64,000 nucleotides of DNA. It comes from Aequorivita sinensis. GTDB taxonomy: Bacteria > Bacteroidota > Bacteroidia > Flavobacteriales > Flavobacteriaceae. A program made the translations under genes and the position numbers. Location of the stretch: positions 1 through 64,000 of the forward strand of contig NZ_VDMC01000003.1 of assembly GCF_006346335.1 (NCBI RefSeq), read 5' to 3'. This document shows positions 14,717-24,900 of the stretch, piece after piece. The stretch's first letter is position 1; every line of letters begins with the position of its first letter. The notes beneath the pieces were generated by a model. The model was not told where the DNA came from. It ran no database searches and saw nothing but the letters and a program-made list of their open reading frames with translations.

Positions 14717-15721
14717 ATGAAATATACTCTTTGGTTAATTTTTCCTTTACTGATTCTTAACTCTTATAATTTAAAAGCGCATACAGATTCATTAAAGGTA
14801 AAAACAAAAAAAAAGGATACTGTCGACTTAGGTTGGAGAACCAAAAATGAGGTTGGCTTATTACTAAATCAAGTATCTTTTACTAATTGGAATTCTGGAG
14901 GAACAAATTCTATTTCAGGTATTGTTTCTACTAAGTCTATAGCAAAATATAAGCAAGAAAAATGGTTTTGGAACTCTGAATTAAACCTCAAATACGGTTT
15001 AAATAAGCAACAAGATAATGGTGTAAAAAAAACCGAAGATGTTATAGATTTAAATTCCAACGTAGTGCTGCAAACCGATTCTATAAGCAATTGGTTTTAT
15101 TCTGCAAGATTTAGCTTTAACACTCAGTTTTCTAATGGTTATAAATACCCTAATAAGGATGAAGCTATATCTAGGTTTTTAGCGCCTGGTTATATGTTTT
15201 TTGGTGTTGGGATGGAATACGGTAGAAAAATTGAACATTTATCATTTTATGCTTCTCCTTTTACTTTAAAAACCACTTTTGTAATGGATGATCATCTGGC
15301 AAATAGAGGAGCTTTTGGTGTAAATCCAGCTATTTACGACATGGATGGAAATATGTTGAGTAAGGGTAATAATATAAAGCAAGAAGTAGGTATACTGTTA
15401 ACCAATAAATACGAAGAGAATATTTTCGAAAATATTAAATTGAATAGTCATTTAAGATTATATACCGATTATGTCAATAGTTTTGGCAATATTGATATTG
15501 ATTGGGAGGTGAATATAGATATGAAAGTAAACAAGTTTGTTAAAGCAACTTTAGGATCTCACCTCAGATATGATAATGATATTAAAGTAGAGTCCAAAAG
15601 AAATGAAATCACAAACGAAGAAATCATTCTTGAAGGCCCAAGTGTGCAGTGGAAACAAATACTTGGCGTAGGAGTGGTTATCGATTTTGATAAGTTATCT
15701 AAATCGAAAGAAACCTCGTAA
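14717..15721 (+). CDS. DUF3078 outer-membrane-type protein
   Basis: A 334-aa exported protein with a signal peptide (to about residue 22, KAH) and the DUF3078 hallmark near the N-terminus: LGWRTKNEVGLLLNQVSFTN followed by WNSGGTNSISG. The body alternates aromatic and polar residues in strands (WFWNSELNLKYGL, NWFYSARFSFNTQFSNGYKY, SRFLAPGYMFFGVGMEYG) and ends WKQILGVGVVIDFD, consistent with an outer-membrane beta-barrel of 10-14 strands. Molecular function is unknown for the family. It lies 10 bp behind purM. Confidence 0.85.
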   Translation: MKYTLWLIFPLLILNSYNLKAHTDSLKVKTKKKDTVDLGWRTKNEVGLLLNQVSFTNWNSGGTNSISGIVSTKSIAKYKQEKWFWNSELNLKYGLNKQQDNGVKKTEDVIDLNSNVVLQTDSISNWFYSARFSFNTQFSNGYKYPNKDEAISRFLAPGYMFFGVGMEYGRKIEHLSFYASPFTLKTTFVMDDHLANRGAFGVNPAIYDMDGNMLSKGNNIKQEVGILLTNKYEENIFENIKLNSHLRLYTDYVNSFGNIDIDWEVNIDMKVNKFVKATLGSHLRYDNDIKVESKRNEITNEEIILEGPSVQWKQILGVGVVIDFDKLSKSKETS

Positions 15722-15792
15722 TTTGCTCTAAAACACCACAAAATAGATTTAGAAACTTCAGGTTTCTTCAAGAAATAATTTCATTTTTTCAA

Positions 15793-15807
15793 TCGAAATA
15801 ATTTCGA
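15793..15807. repeat. short inverted repeat between the DUF3078 gene and prfA
   Basis: TCGAAAT and ATTTCGA flank one A, a perfect 7-bp inverted repeat just upstream of the prfA -7 element. A second small palindrome, TTTCTTCAAGAAA, lies about 20 bp to the left. These could form an operator or a weak terminator. Confidence 0.35.
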
Positions 15808-15818
15808 CTAAAAAATTG

Positions 15819-15826
15819 TAAATTTG
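15819..15826 (+). promoter_or_regulatory. -7 element of the prfA promoter
   Basis: TAAATTTG, an exact TAnnTTTG match, 19 bp before the prfA ATG. The implied leader is about 12 nt or less. Confidence 0.55.
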
Positions 15827-15845
15827 CCATTCATTATAAAAATAT

Positions 15846-16922
15846 ATGTTAGACAGGCTTCAAATAATAAAACAGCGTTTCGATGAGGTGAGTGACCTTA
15901 TCATTCAACCAGATATAATCAGTGACCAAAAGAGGTATATTCAATTGAATAAAGAGTATAAAGACTTAAGAGTTTTGATGGATAAAAGATCAGAATATCT
16001 TGAACTTACTGATAATATTAATGAAGCTCAAGAAATCATTTCAGATGGAAGTGATGCGGAAATGGTTGAAATGGCAAAGTTGCAACTAGACGAAGCGTCA
16101 ACTCGTTTGCCTCAATTAGAAGAGGAAATTAAATTCCTTTTAGTGCCTAAAGATCCTGAAGACTCTAAGAACGCCGTTATGGAAATTCGCGCGGGTACGG
16201 GTGGTGATGAAGCAAGTATATTTGCAGGAGACCTTTTCAGAATGTACACAAAGTATTGTGAAGGTAAAGGTTGGAAGACAAACGTTATAGATTTAAGTGA
16301 AGGTACTAGCGGAGGTTTTAAAGAAATTCAGTTTGAAATTGAAGGTGATGATGTTTATGGCACTCTAAAGTTTGAAGCTGGGGTACACCGTGTACAACGA
16401 GTACCACAAACCGAAACTCAAGGACGTGTACATACAAGTGCTGCTACGGTTATGGTGTTTCCAGAAGCTGAAGAATTTGATATTGAAATAAACCCAAAAG
16501 ATGTAAGGGTAGATTTCTTCTGTTCTTCTGGACCAGGTGGGCAGTCTGTTAACACTACCTATTCTGCTGTGCGTTTAACTCACGTTCCAACAGGATTGGT
16601 TGCCCAGTGTCAAGATCAAAAATCGCAGCACAAAAACAAGGAAAAAGCCTTTAGAGTACTTCGTTCACGTTTGTATGATATGGAATTGGCTAAAAAACAA
16701 GCTGAAGATGCTCTTAAAAGAGGTTCTATGGTAACAAGTGGAGATCGTAGTGCTAAAATTAGAACATATAACTACTCACAAGGACGTGTAACCGACCATA
16801 GAATAAACCTTACTCTTTACAACTTGGGTAATATTATGAATGGAGATATCCAAGAAATAATAGACGAATTGCAATTGGTGAGTAATACAGAAAAACTAAA
16901 AGAAACAGGCGAAACATTTTAA
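15846..16922 (+). CDS. prfA: peptide chain release factor 1
   Basis: Recognises UAA and UAG stop codons and triggers peptide release. The 358-aa length is standard. The catalytic GGQ loop is intact ([20 protein letters not shown], about 219-238) within the conserved stretch that includes [20 protein letters not shown]. The codon-recognition region before it carries [20 protein letters not shown]. The C-terminus has the usual [21 protein letters not shown]. No frameshift site is present, as expected for RF1. Identification is secure. Confidence 0.98.
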   Translation: MLDRLQIIKQRFDEVSDLIIQPDIISDQKRYIQLNKEYKDLRVLMDKRSEYLELTDNINEAQEIISDGSDAEMVEMAKLQLDEASTRLPQLEEEIKFLLVPKDPEDSKNAVMEIRAGTGGDEASIFAGDLFRMYTKYCEGKGWKTNVIDLSEGTSGGFKEIQFEIEGDDVYGTLKFEAGVHRVQRVPQTETQGRVHTSAATVMVFPEAEEFDIEINPKDVRVDFFCSSGPGGQSVNTTYSAVRLTHVPTGLVAQCQDQKSQHKNKEKAFRVLRSRLYDMELAKKQAEDALKRGSMVTSGDRSAKIRTYNYSQGRVTDHRINLTLYNLGNIMNGDIQEIIDELQLVSNTEKLKETGETF

Positions 16923-16956
16923 AACAGTTTAGCGTTACAAGTCTTATAAAGTAGGG

Positions 16957-16987
16957 ATTAACCAACTATTAATCGTAGTTGGTTAAT
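16957..16987 (+). terminator. hairpin between prfA and pyrF
   Basis: A perfect 12-bp stem (ATTAACCAACTA / TAGTTGGTTAAT) with a 7-nt loop. Only a loosely T-rich tail follows, so it may be a weak terminator or an RNA-processing hairpin. Confidence 0.55.
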
Positions 16988-17050
16988 TTCACTTCTATTT
17001 AATTTACCGATACTTTACCATAAACTTTCATCAGATTTAAATTAACCCTA

Positions 17051-17872
17051 ATGACTACCCAACAATTAATTTCAGAAATAAAAAGGAAGAAATCTTTTCT
17101 TTGCGTTGGACTTGATGTAGATCTTGATAAAATTCCGGAATTTCTTTTAAAGGAAGAAGACCCGATTTTTGCATTTAATAAAGCTATTATAGATGCTACA
17201 CATCAATATGCAGTGGCGTATAAGCCAAATACTGCTTTTTATGAGGCTTATGGTTTAAAAGGATGGAAATCCCTGGAAAAGACGATTTCTTATTTAAATA
17301 AAAATTATCCAGAAATCTTTACCATTGCAGATGCAAAACGCGGTGATATAGGCAATACATCTTCAAGGTATGCAAAAGCTTTCTTTGAAGACTTGGGATT
17401 CGATTCGATTACTGTTGCTCCCTATATGGGTAAAGACTCTGTAGAACCTTTTCTAGATTTTAAAGACAAGCATACAATTTTACTTGCACTTACTTCAAAT
17501 GAAGGTGCTTTTGATTTTCAAACAAAAAATGTTGGGCAACAAGAACTCTATAAAGAGGTTTTGGAAACTTCTAAAGCTTGGGGCAATAGTGAAAACTTAA
17601 TGTACGTAGTTGGAGCAACTAAAGCAGAGTACTTAGCAGACATTCGCAAAATTGTGCCTAATAGCTTTTTATTGGTTCCTGGTGTAGGAGCTCAAGGCGG
17701 AAATCTACAAGATGTTTGTAAATATGGAATGTCTGAAAACATTGGTTTATTAATAAACTCTTCAAGAGGTATAATTTACGCTTCAAATAAAATTGATTTT
17801 GCCGATGCTGCTGCTGAAGTAGCAATGAAAATGCAAACTGAAATGAAAACCATTTTAGATGGAATTCATTGA
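17051..17872 (+). CDS. pyrF: orotidine-5'-phosphate decarboxylase
   Basis: Last step of UMP synthesis: OMP to UMP and CO2. At 273 aa it is the longer group found in Bacteroidota and mycobacteria. Motifs: [14 protein letters not shown] at the N-terminus, [13 protein letters not shown], and the catalytic [20 protein letters not shown] with its Lys-Asp pair (about 95-114). [10 protein letters not shown] and [11 protein letters not shown] near the C-terminus bind phosphate. The next gene begins inside its last five codons, so translation of the two is probably coupled. Confidence 0.97.
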   Translation: MTTQQLISEIKRKKSFLCVGLDVDLDKIPEFLLKEEDPIFAFNKAIIDATHQYAVAYKPNTAFYEAYGLKGWKSLEKTISYLNKNYPEIFTIADAKRGDIGNTSSRYAKAFFEDLGFDSITVAPYMGKDSVEPFLDFKDKHTILLALTSNEGAFDFQTKNVGQQELYKEVLETSKAWGNSENLMYVVGATKAEYLADIRKIVPNSFLLVPGVGAQGGNLQDVCKYGMSENIGLLINSSRGIIYASNKIDFADAAAEVAMKMQTEMKTILDGIH

Positions 17873-18638
17873 TCAGTTAAATAGAGTTGTAAAACTTAGC
17901 AAAACTCCCACTCGAATTGTTTCCTTGGTGCCTTCGCAAACCGAATTATTGGTAGATTTAGGTTTACGCGACAATATAGTTGGGGTAACCAAGTTTTGTG
18001 TGCACCCTAATAAGCTTCGGAAGGAAAAGTCAATTGTTGGAGGTACAAAAAATGTACACTTCGAGAAGGTGAAAGCTCTTAATCCAGACATTGTAATTTG
18101 TAATAAAGAAGAAAATACTGAAGAAATAGTAATTGAGTTAGAGAAAATAGCTCCAGTTTGGGTAAGTGATATCTCAAATATTTCTGAATGTATTGAGATG
18201 ATAAATAGGTTAGGGGAGGTGTTTGAAGTCTCGCAATCTGCATTAGAAATAAGTTCAAAAATTTTATCCGAATTGAAGGCCTTCAGAGCATTTTCTGAGA
18301 AACTTCCTATAAAAAAAGTAGTTTACCTAATATGGAAAGATCCGTATATGGCTGCAGGAAGAGATACATTCATCAATGAATTGCTAGAATTAAATAGGTT
18401 TGATAATCTCTTTACTGATGAAAACTCACGTTATCCTGAAGTTCGAGAAGAATTATTACGGCAGGCTGAAACCATTTTACTTTCCACAGAACCATTTCCT
18501 TTTAAACAAAAACACGTTTCAGAATTTCAAAAAGAATTTAAAGCTGAAGTTAAATTAGTAGATGGAGAATTCTTTAGTTGGTATGGTAGTAGAATGACAA
18601 AAGCGTTTGAGTACTTTAAAAGACTGCACGAAAGCTAA
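17859..18638 (+). CDS. BtuF-like helical-backbone metal-receptor binding protein
   Basis: A 259-aa protein of the periplasmic-binding-protein family that includes cobalamin-binding BtuF. It shows [20 protein letters not shown] near the start, [20 protein letters not shown], a Gly-Gly loop ([20 protein letters not shown]) and [20 protein letters not shown]. The absence of a signal peptide with this start is notable: it would act in the cytoplasm unless secreted otherwise. No permease or ATPase lies beside it. It overlaps pyrF by 14 bp. Cobalamin is a plausible ligand given the B12-dependent mutase 3 kb away, but other tetrapyrroles or iron complexes are possible. Confidence 0.8.
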   Translation: MEFIDQLNRVVKLSKTPTRIVSLVPSQTELLVDLGLRDNIVGVTKFCVHPNKLRKEKSIVGGTKNVHFEKVKALNPDIVICNKEENTEEIVIELEKIAPVWVSDISNISECIEMINRLGEVFEVSQSALEISSKILSELKAFRAFSEKLPIKKVVYLIWKDPYMAAGRDTFINELLELNRFDNLFTDENSRYPEVREELLRQAETILLSTEPFPFKQKHVSEFQKEFKAEVKLVDGEFFSWYGSRMTKAFEYFKRLHES

Positions 18639-18650
18639 TATGTGAATCAA

Positions 18651-18830
18651 TTAAGAATGGCTGTTCAATGAAAGCCTTTGTATTTCACTTTTAATTTTAT
18701 CGGCTTGACTTTGAAATAATTCACTTTTATCGACATCTTTTAGAGAAGTTTCAAAAGATTTCTTCATTAAAAGAGTGTATTTTTCTTCTAGTTTTTCAAG
18801 CTTCGATTTTTTTCTAAACAAATTAGTCAT
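18651..18830 (-). CDS. Lacal_2735-type 59-aa protein
   Basis: A short minus-strand frame of 59 residues (MTNLFRKKSKLEKLEEKYTL at the start, ending LSLNSHS). It has the pattern of the small flavobacterial Lacal_2735 family: an aromatic-basic start, KLEKLEEKYxxLMKKSFE, then a heptad-like helix with DKIKSEIQRL. It is probably a single coiled coil. An exact TAnnTTTG element lies about 20 bp upstream of its ATG (18851-18858), which supports a real gene. It is convergent with the BtuF-like gene. Function unknown. Confidence 0.8.
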   Translation of the reverse strand: MTNLFRKKSKLEKLEEKYTLLMKKSFETSLKDVDKSELFQSQADKIKSEIQRLSLNSHS

Positions 18831-18850
18831 TGCCGCATTTTTTACAAATG

Positions 18851-18858
18851 CAAAGATA
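18851..18858 (-). promoter_or_regulatory. -7 element of the 59-aa protein gene
   Basis: The minus strand reads TATCTTTG, an exact match, 20 bp upstream of the ATG at 18830. Confidence 0.6.
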
Positions 18859-18951
18859 ATTTGTATAAAGCCAAAATGTTACAAAGGCTTGGTTAATAGT
18901 CTCCTAAAATAAAGTTGCTTAGTGATTTATACTGTTAATTAATTAAGGATA

Positions 18952-19665
18952 TTAATCCTGCATAGCAAATACCTGTCTGAGTAATTTTGTGGTTCTTGCA
19001 CCGATATTGTTTCTAATATCTTTTTCCTCTACACTAATCATCGTATAAACACCTTTTAAAGCTTCGTTGGTTACATAGTCGGTTAAATCTGGATTTACTT
19101 TAGTAACAAAAGGAACTGAATTGTATCTTGTAATAATATTTGTCCAAATTTGATCTGCTCCAACTTTAGCAAAAGAGTTTTTTATTACAGGATTAAATTT
19201 TGAATATAAAGCAGTGTTAGTGCGTTGTTCTAAATAATTAGTGGCTGCATTATCTGGGCCTAGAAGAATGTTTTTTGCATCCGTAAAGGTAATTTGCATT
19301 ACTGCGCTTACAAATATAGGAGTAGCTTCTTTTACAGCATCTTCAGCAGCGCGGTTTAATGCTTTAATCCCTTCATCGGCAAGACTTCCAAGGCCTATAT
19401 CGCGTAGGGTTTGATCTACCTTCTGCAACTCTGAAGGCAACATAATCTTCACGAGTTGATTTTTATAAAAGCCATCCTTGTTTGTTAGCTTTGTTACTTG
19501 TTTATCTATTCCTTTATCTAAAGCTTCTCTAAGACCATTTCCTATTAGTTGAGGGTCCATACCTATACCTGTGTCAGTTGGTAGGGTGTTTACTACTTGC
19601 TGTAGTTCAGCGCATGAAACTAGCGTGAATACACTAATAAAAAGAATAAATTTTTTTAAATACAT
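18952..19665 (-). CDS. DUF4197 lipoprotein
   Basis: A 237-aa exported lipoprotein: the signal FILFISVFTLVSC puts the lipid-bearing Cys at residue 18. The rest is largely helical and follows the DUF4197 pattern: GNGLREALDKGIDKQVTKL, then VKIMLPSELQKVDQTLRDIG, ALNRAAEDAVKEATPIFVSA, TYLEQRT-like NYLEQRTNTALYSKFNPVIK, and the ending DIRNNIGARTTKLLRQVF. The function of the family is unknown. It has its own promoter element and stands as a single gene downstream of two T9SS genes. Confidence 0.9.
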   Translation of the reverse strand: MYLKKFILFISVFTLVSCAELQQVVNTLPTDTGIGMDPQLIGNGLREALDKGIDKQVTKLTNKDGFYKNQLVKIMLPSELQKVDQTLRDIGLGSLADEGIKALNRAAEDAVKEATPIFVSAVMQITFTDAKNILLGPDNAATNYLEQRTNTALYSKFNPVIKNSFAKVGADQIWTNIITRYNSVPFVTKVNPDLTDYVTNEALKGVYTMISVEEKDIRNNIGARTTKLLRQVFAMQD

Positions 19666-19690
19666 CTTGATTGTGTTTTTATAGAAACCT

Positions 19691-19698
19691 CAAAGATA
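19691..19698 (-). promoter_or_regulatory. -7 element of the DUF4197 gene
   Basis: TATCTTTG on the minus strand, an exact match, 25 bp before the start codon and directly after the terminator of the upstream gene. Confidence 0.6.
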
Positions 19699-19700
19699 AA

Positions 19701-19729
19701 AAAAGACCCTTCAATGTGAAGGGTCTTTT
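19701..19729 (-). terminator. terminator of the first T9SS gene
   Basis: AAAAGACCCTTCA and TGAAGGGTCTTTT form a 13-bp stem with loop ATG, followed on the minus strand by a T run. Confidence 0.88.
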
Positions 19730-19753
19730 AATTATAAACTTATTTTAAAATTC

Positions 19754-20677
19754 TTATTTAAGAACTTTTACAGTTTTAGAGCTGTTTCCAATTTTTACTT
19801 TAACTAAATAAGCACCAGTTGGAAGGTTACTCATGTTAATTCTTGGAGAAATTGTGCTTGGGTTTTCTTGAAGTACAACTTTTCCTAATACATCGTAAAT
19901 AACTACTTGGTCTACAGCATTAACAGTTTCTATATTTAAGAAGTCTTTCACTGGGTTAGGGTATACAGAGAATTTATCAGCTTTAAAATCTTCAGTACTT
20001 AGTAAGCCAAAAGCTGTAACTACATCATCAATGTAGTAAGTTGTAAACTCGCTAGGTGCGTAAAAGTCAATAGCTCCAAAATAAGGTACTGCCATATCGT
20101 TAAATGGAGTTCCTTCTAAAATAGCTGGTAAACCATCTACATTCATTTGAAGTGTTTTATTGTCAAGATCTAAAATTAATTCTACTGGAAACCATGCGTC
20201 ATGAGGGAAAGCCCAAGTAGCAGATCCATCAGCAACTTGACCTTGACCTGGAGTCATATTGTCTGGATTAAAATAAATATCAGGGCTTAAGAATGAACCA
20301 TCACCTTGGCTACCTGCAGGTGTTTCTCCTTGTAAGTTGAAATATCCTTCTTTTCCAGATGGAATGTACATGCTAAATCTTACAGTATAGATATCGGTGT
20401 CTGGTTGGCTATCGATAAGATACAATTGGTCTTTACCAGCAGGAGCCCCAACTTCATCAATTAATAAAGACTGTGAACCTGAGTTAGATTGGTCTAAGGC
20501 AACGATACCATCTTCTGGGCCACCTTCCTCTCCAGACCAAGTTTTCCAATAGTCAGCTTGAGATGAAATAGGACCAGGAGAATAGCTTTCAAGATCATCT
20601 TGTTGGTCAATTTGACCATAAGATGTAGATAAACTAAATGCTCCTAAGGTAAATGCTAATAAGTAAATTTTTTTCAT
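19754..20677 (-). CDS. T9SS type A secreted protein, jelly-roll-like (paralogue 1)
   Basis: A 307-aa secreted protein. The signal peptide (MKKIYLLAFTLGAFSLSTSYG) is followed by a single beta-rich domain (about 25-215) with DDLESYSPGPISSQADYWKT, FSMYIPSGKEGYFNLQGE and YFGAIDFYAP, resembling lectin-like or LamG-type folds. The C-terminus is a T9SS sorting domain (FSVYPNPVKDFLNIE, VVIYDVLGKVV, LPTGAYLVKVKIG, ending KTVKVLK), which directs export through the gliding/T9 secretion system and removal of the tail. A tandem paralogue lies 165 bp upstream with matching N- and C-termini. The substrate is unknown. Confidence 0.9.
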   Translation of the reverse strand: MKKIYLLAFTLGAFSLSTSYGQIDQQDDLESYSPGPISSQADYWKTWSGEEGGPEDGIVALDQSNSGSQSLLIDEVGAPAGKDQLYLIDSQPDTDIYTVRFSMYIPSGKEGYFNLQGETPAGSQGDGSFLSPDIYFNPDNMTPGQGQVADGSATWAFPHDAWFPVELILDLDNKTLQMNVDGLPAILEGTPFNDMAVPYFGAIDFYAPSEFTTYYIDDVVTAFGLLSTEDFKADKFSVYPNPVKDFLNIETVNAVDQVVIYDVLGKVVLQENPSTISPRINMSNLPTGAYLVKVKIGNSSKTVKVLK

Positions 20678-20784
20678 AATATTTTATAGTTTGTTTGATT
20701 TTATGAGGGTCTAATATATAATAAAATGATTTAAAAAAAAGATGTTTTGATGTTTTTATTGAAAAAAAATAAGTTTTATGAAAT

Positions 20785-20818
20785 AAAAAAAGCCCTTAAA
20801 ACTTAAGGACCTTTTTAA
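20785..20818 (-). terminator. terminator of the second T9SS gene
   Basis: An imperfect stem (AAAAGGTCCTTAAG / CTTAAGGGC-like on the minus strand) is followed by a run of seven Ts, just after the stop of the gene at 20842. Confidence 0.6.
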
Positions 20819-20841
20819 AATTAAACATTTAAAACTCTTTT

Positions 20842-21777
20842 TTATTTTACGATTTTTACAATTTTTGAGTTGTTTCCGATAGTTACTTTAACCATATATG
20901 TTCCTGAAGAAAAGCTGCCCATATTAACTGTAGGAGAAATTTTTCCTGGCTTCTCTTGAAGCACAACTTTTCCTAAAACATCATAAACAGTTATTTTATC
21001 TACTGAAGCTGCAGATTCTATGTTTAGTATGTCTTTTACAGGGTTAGGATATACAGAGAATTTATCTTCAGTAAAATTTTCTGTACTTAAAATCCCAGAA
21101 GCCATAATTATATCATCTATATACATATCGTTGTTTGGGCTGGCGGAATAGAAGTCAATTCCAGCTAATTCTGTAAATACTTGACCTCCAAATTCAAATA
21201 CTTGTGCGAAAATCACTTGTTGTCCATCTATAAACATGTCCCAAACCTGGTTATCTAAATCATAAACACAGGTTGTTTTAAACCATTGGTCTTCTGGAAA
21301 AGTAAAAACTTGGTCATAGGTAGAGCAATCTGTTTGTCCAGTTACTCCTCCTTGTCCAGCTTCTGAACCACTACAATTAAAATAAACGTTTCCTCCCATA
21401 AGAGCTTGTGTCCATGCCGAACCACTTGCGCTCAATGCTGCCTGCATGTTAAAATAACCAGAAGCTCCAGCAGGAATATATGAGTACCATTGAATTGTAT
21501 ATGTTCCAAACATAGGGGCCGTAGGAGTTAACAGAATCATATCTGTAATTCCAGATCCGTCAATATGTAATGATTTGATTCCGGACAAGGCTTCATCGTC
21601 TGTTACGTCGGCATCTTCAGCACCTCCACTATTACCAGACCAAGTACGCCAATGATCTGCTTGTGGTGATACATCGCCCACCGTATAAGATTCGAAATCG
21701 TCGGTTAATTCTACTTGAGCTTGAGTAGAAAAAGCAAATGCTCCTAAAGCAAATGCTAATAAGTAGATTTTTTTCAT
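20842..21777 (-). CDS. T9SS type A secreted protein, jelly-roll-like (paralogue 2)
   Basis: A 311-aa paralogue of the gene that follows it. The signal peptide is nearly identical (MKKIYLLAFALGAFAFSTQA). The beta domain shares DDFESYTVGDVSPQADHWRT, IQWYSYIPAGASGYFNMQAA and ELAGIDFYS, but has an insert with two Cys (NCSGSEAGQG, QTDCSTYD) and Cys in VYDLDN context. The T9SS sorting domain is present (FSVYPNPVKDILNIE to SKIVKIVK). The two copies share an upstream 13-bp motif and leader, so this is a tandem duplication that includes the promoter. Secreted, function unknown. Confidence 0.9.
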   Translation of the reverse strand: MKKIYLLAFALGAFAFSTQAQVELTDDFESYTVGDVSPQADHWRTWSGNSGGAEDADVTDDEALSGIKSLHIDGSGITDMILLTPTAPMFGTYTIQWYSYIPAGASGYFNMQAALSASGSAWTQALMGGNVYFNCSGSEAGQGGVTGQTDCSTYDQVFTFPEDQWFKTTCVYDLDNQVWDMFIDGQQVIFAQVFEFGGQVFTELAGIDFYSASPNNDMYIDDIIMASGILSTENFTEDKFSVYPNPVKDILNIESAASVDKITVYDVLGKVVLQEKPGKISPTVNMGSFSSGTYMVKVTIGNNSKIVKIVK

Positions 21778-21897
21778 AATATTTTATATTTAGATTAAGA
21801 AATTAATACTCTAAGATACGATAAAATGATTTATTGTCATAATATTTTTTAAAATTATCATTATTACATATAGCTGTTTAGTTCGTATGGTTTTAAT

Positions 21898-21905
21898 TAA
21901 ATTTG
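21898..21905 (+). promoter_or_regulatory. -7 element of the icmF promoter
   Basis: TAAATTTG, an exact match, 27 bp before the ATG at 21933. Because it overlaps the in-frame TTG at 21903, translation from that codon is unlikely. Confidence 0.6.
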
Positions 21906-21932
21906 CCTATTAATTTACAAGTAGAAATTATT

Positions 21933-24900
21933 ATGCAAAACATTAAGCCATATACCCCTGAACATAAAGTACGTATTGTAACTGCAGCATCTCTTTTTGA
22001 TGGACATGATGCCGCTATTAATATAATGAGACGAATTATTCAGTCCACTGGTGTTGAGGTTATACACATAGGTCACGACCGCAGTGTAGAAGAAGTGGTA
22101 AATACGGCAATCCAAGAAGATGCGAATGCTATAGCTATGACTTCCTACCAGGGAGGGCACAACGAATACTTTAAATATATGTACGACCTTCTAAAGGAAA
22201 AAGGGGCGAGTCATATTAAGATATTTGGTGGTGGTGGTGGTGTTATTCTTCCATCAGAGATAAAAGAATTGATGGATTACGGTATCACTCGTATTTATGC
22301 GCCTGATGATGGTAGAGAAATGGGGTTGCAGGGAATGATTAACGATTTAGTTAAACAATCAGACTTTGCTATTGGTGATAAACTTAATAATGAACTAGAG
22401 AATCTTCCAAATAAGGAAATCGGTTCTATTGCTCGCTTAATTTCTGCTGCTGAAAATTTCCCAGAAATCGCAAAAGATGCGCTTGATAAAATTCACGAAA
22501 TAAACGAAAAAAATACAACTCCTGTATTAGGTATTACTGGAACAGGAGGAGCGGGTAAATCTTCATTAGTTGATGAATTAGTAAGAAGATTTCTAATTGA
22601 TTTCCCTGAAAAAACTATTGGAATTGTTTCTGTAGATCCATCAAAGAGAAAAACGGGTGGGGCTTTATTAGGAGACCGAATTCGTATGAACGCTATTAAC
22701 TCTCCAAGAGTATATATGCGTAGTTTGGCTACAAGACAAAGTAATCTTGCATTGTCTAAATACGTAGCTGAGGCCATTCAGGTTTTAAAAGCTGCTAATT
22801 TCGATTTAATCATACTTGAAACTTCAGGTATTGGGCAGAGCGACACCGAAATATTAGAGCACAGTGATGTTTCATTATATGTAATGACTCCTGAATTTGG
22901 TGCGGCAACTCAGCTTGAGAAAATTGATATGTTAGATTTTGCCGACTTAGTGGCAATTAACAAGTTTGACAAGCGCGGTTCTTTAGATGCACTACGCGAT
23001 GTTAAAAAACAATATGTACGTAACCATCACCTATGGGAAACTCCACAAGACGAGCTCCCTGTTTATGGAACAATAGCGTCCCAGTTTAACGATCCTGGAA
23101 TGAACACGCTGTATAAAGCAATTATGGAAACTATTTCAGAAAAAACTGAGGGAGATCTTAAAAGTGATTTTCAAGTTCCAGAAGAAATGGATGAGAAGGT
23201 TTTTGTGATCCCACCATCAAGAACGCGATACTTATCTGAAATTGCTGAAAACAACAGAGCTTACGACAAAAAAGCTTCAGAGCAATCTGAAGTTGCCCAA
23301 AAACTTTATGGAATCTATAAAGCTATAGAATCGATTTCTGGAAAAACACCAGAATTGGATAAAGCTGGGATAGTTTCTGAATTTATTGACGATTCGGAAG
23401 CCAATAAAGATCTATTAAAATTATTACTTGCTGAATTTGATCGTGAAAAGTTGAATTTAGACCCCTACAACTGGGAGGTTATCACCGGTTGGAATGAAAA
23501 AGTAAATAAATATAAAAATCCAATCTATAGTTTTAAAGTTCGCGACAAAGAAATTAAGATTGAAACACATACCGAGTCGCTTTCACATTCACAAATCCCA
23601 AAAGTTGCTTTGCCAAAATATCAAGCTTGGGGCGATATTTTAAGATGGGTACTTCAAGAAAATGTTCCAGGAGAATTCCCTTATACTTCTGGTTTATATC
23701 CTTTTAAAAGAACTGGTGAGGATCCTGCAAGAATGTTCGCAGGTGAGGGTGGACCAGAGCGTACAAATAGACGTTTTCACTACGTAAGTATGGGATTGCC
23801 TGCAAAAAGGCTTTCTACTGCTTTTGATAGTGTTACCTTATATGGTAATGACCCTGATTTAAGACCGGATATTTATGGGAAAATCGGTAACGCGGGAGTT
23901 TCTATTTGCTGTTTAGACGACGCCAAGAAACTTTACTCTGGTTTTGATTTAAGTCACGCAATGACATCTGTGAGTATGACGATTAATGGTCCTGCACCTA
24001 TGCTTTTAGGGTTCTTCATGAATGCAGCTATCGATCAGAATTGTGAGAAGTACATTGTTGAAAACGGTCTCGAGGCAGATGTTGAAAAGAAAATCAATAA
24101 AATTTACAAGGATAAAGGTATTGAACGTCCTAAATACCATGGAGAGTTACCAGAAGGAAATAACGGTTTAGGATTGATGCTACTCGGTTTAACGGGAGAT
24201 CAAGTATTAGATGCTGATGTTTACAACAAAATTAAATACGAAACACTACAACAGGTTCGCGGTACCGTTCAAGCAGATATTTTAAAAGAAGATCAAGCGC
24301 AAAATACTTGTATATTCTCTACAGAATTTGCCCTTAGATTGATGGGGGATGTTCAGGAGTATTTTATCGAAAAGAAAGTAAGAAACTTCTATTCTGTTTC
24401 TATTAGTGGTTACCACATTGCCGAAGCAGGAGCTAACCCAATTACTCAGTTGGCATTTACTCTAGCAAATGGTTTTACTTATGTAGAATATTACTTGAGC
24501 CGTGGGATGGACATCAACGAGTTTGGTCCAAACCTTTCATTTTTCTTTAGTAATGGTATCGACCCTGAATATGCAGTTATTGGTCGAGTAGCTAGAAAGA
24601 TTTGGGCAAAAGCATTAAAAGAGAAGTATGGTGCAAACCCAAGAGCTCAAATGCTGAAGTATCACATTCAAACTTCTGGACGTTCATTACACGCGCAGGA
24701 AATAGACTTTAATGATATTCGTACTACATTACAAGCGCTTTACGCTATTTATGATAACTGTAATTCACTGCATACAAATGCTTACGATGAGGCTATTACA
24801 ACACCTACAGAAGAAAGTGTACGTCGTGCAATGGCAATTCAGTTAATTATCAATAAGGAATTAGGGCTTGCTAAAAATGAAAACCCAATTCAAGGATCTT

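Noticed and set aside
17800-17860. Cobalamin riboswitch ahead of the BtuF-like gene
   Set aside because: The gene starts inside pyrF coding sequence; no leader exists.
21903-21932. TTG start ten codons before icmF ATG
   Set aside because: The codon overlaps the -7 element, and the ATG at 21933 begins the conserved sequence.
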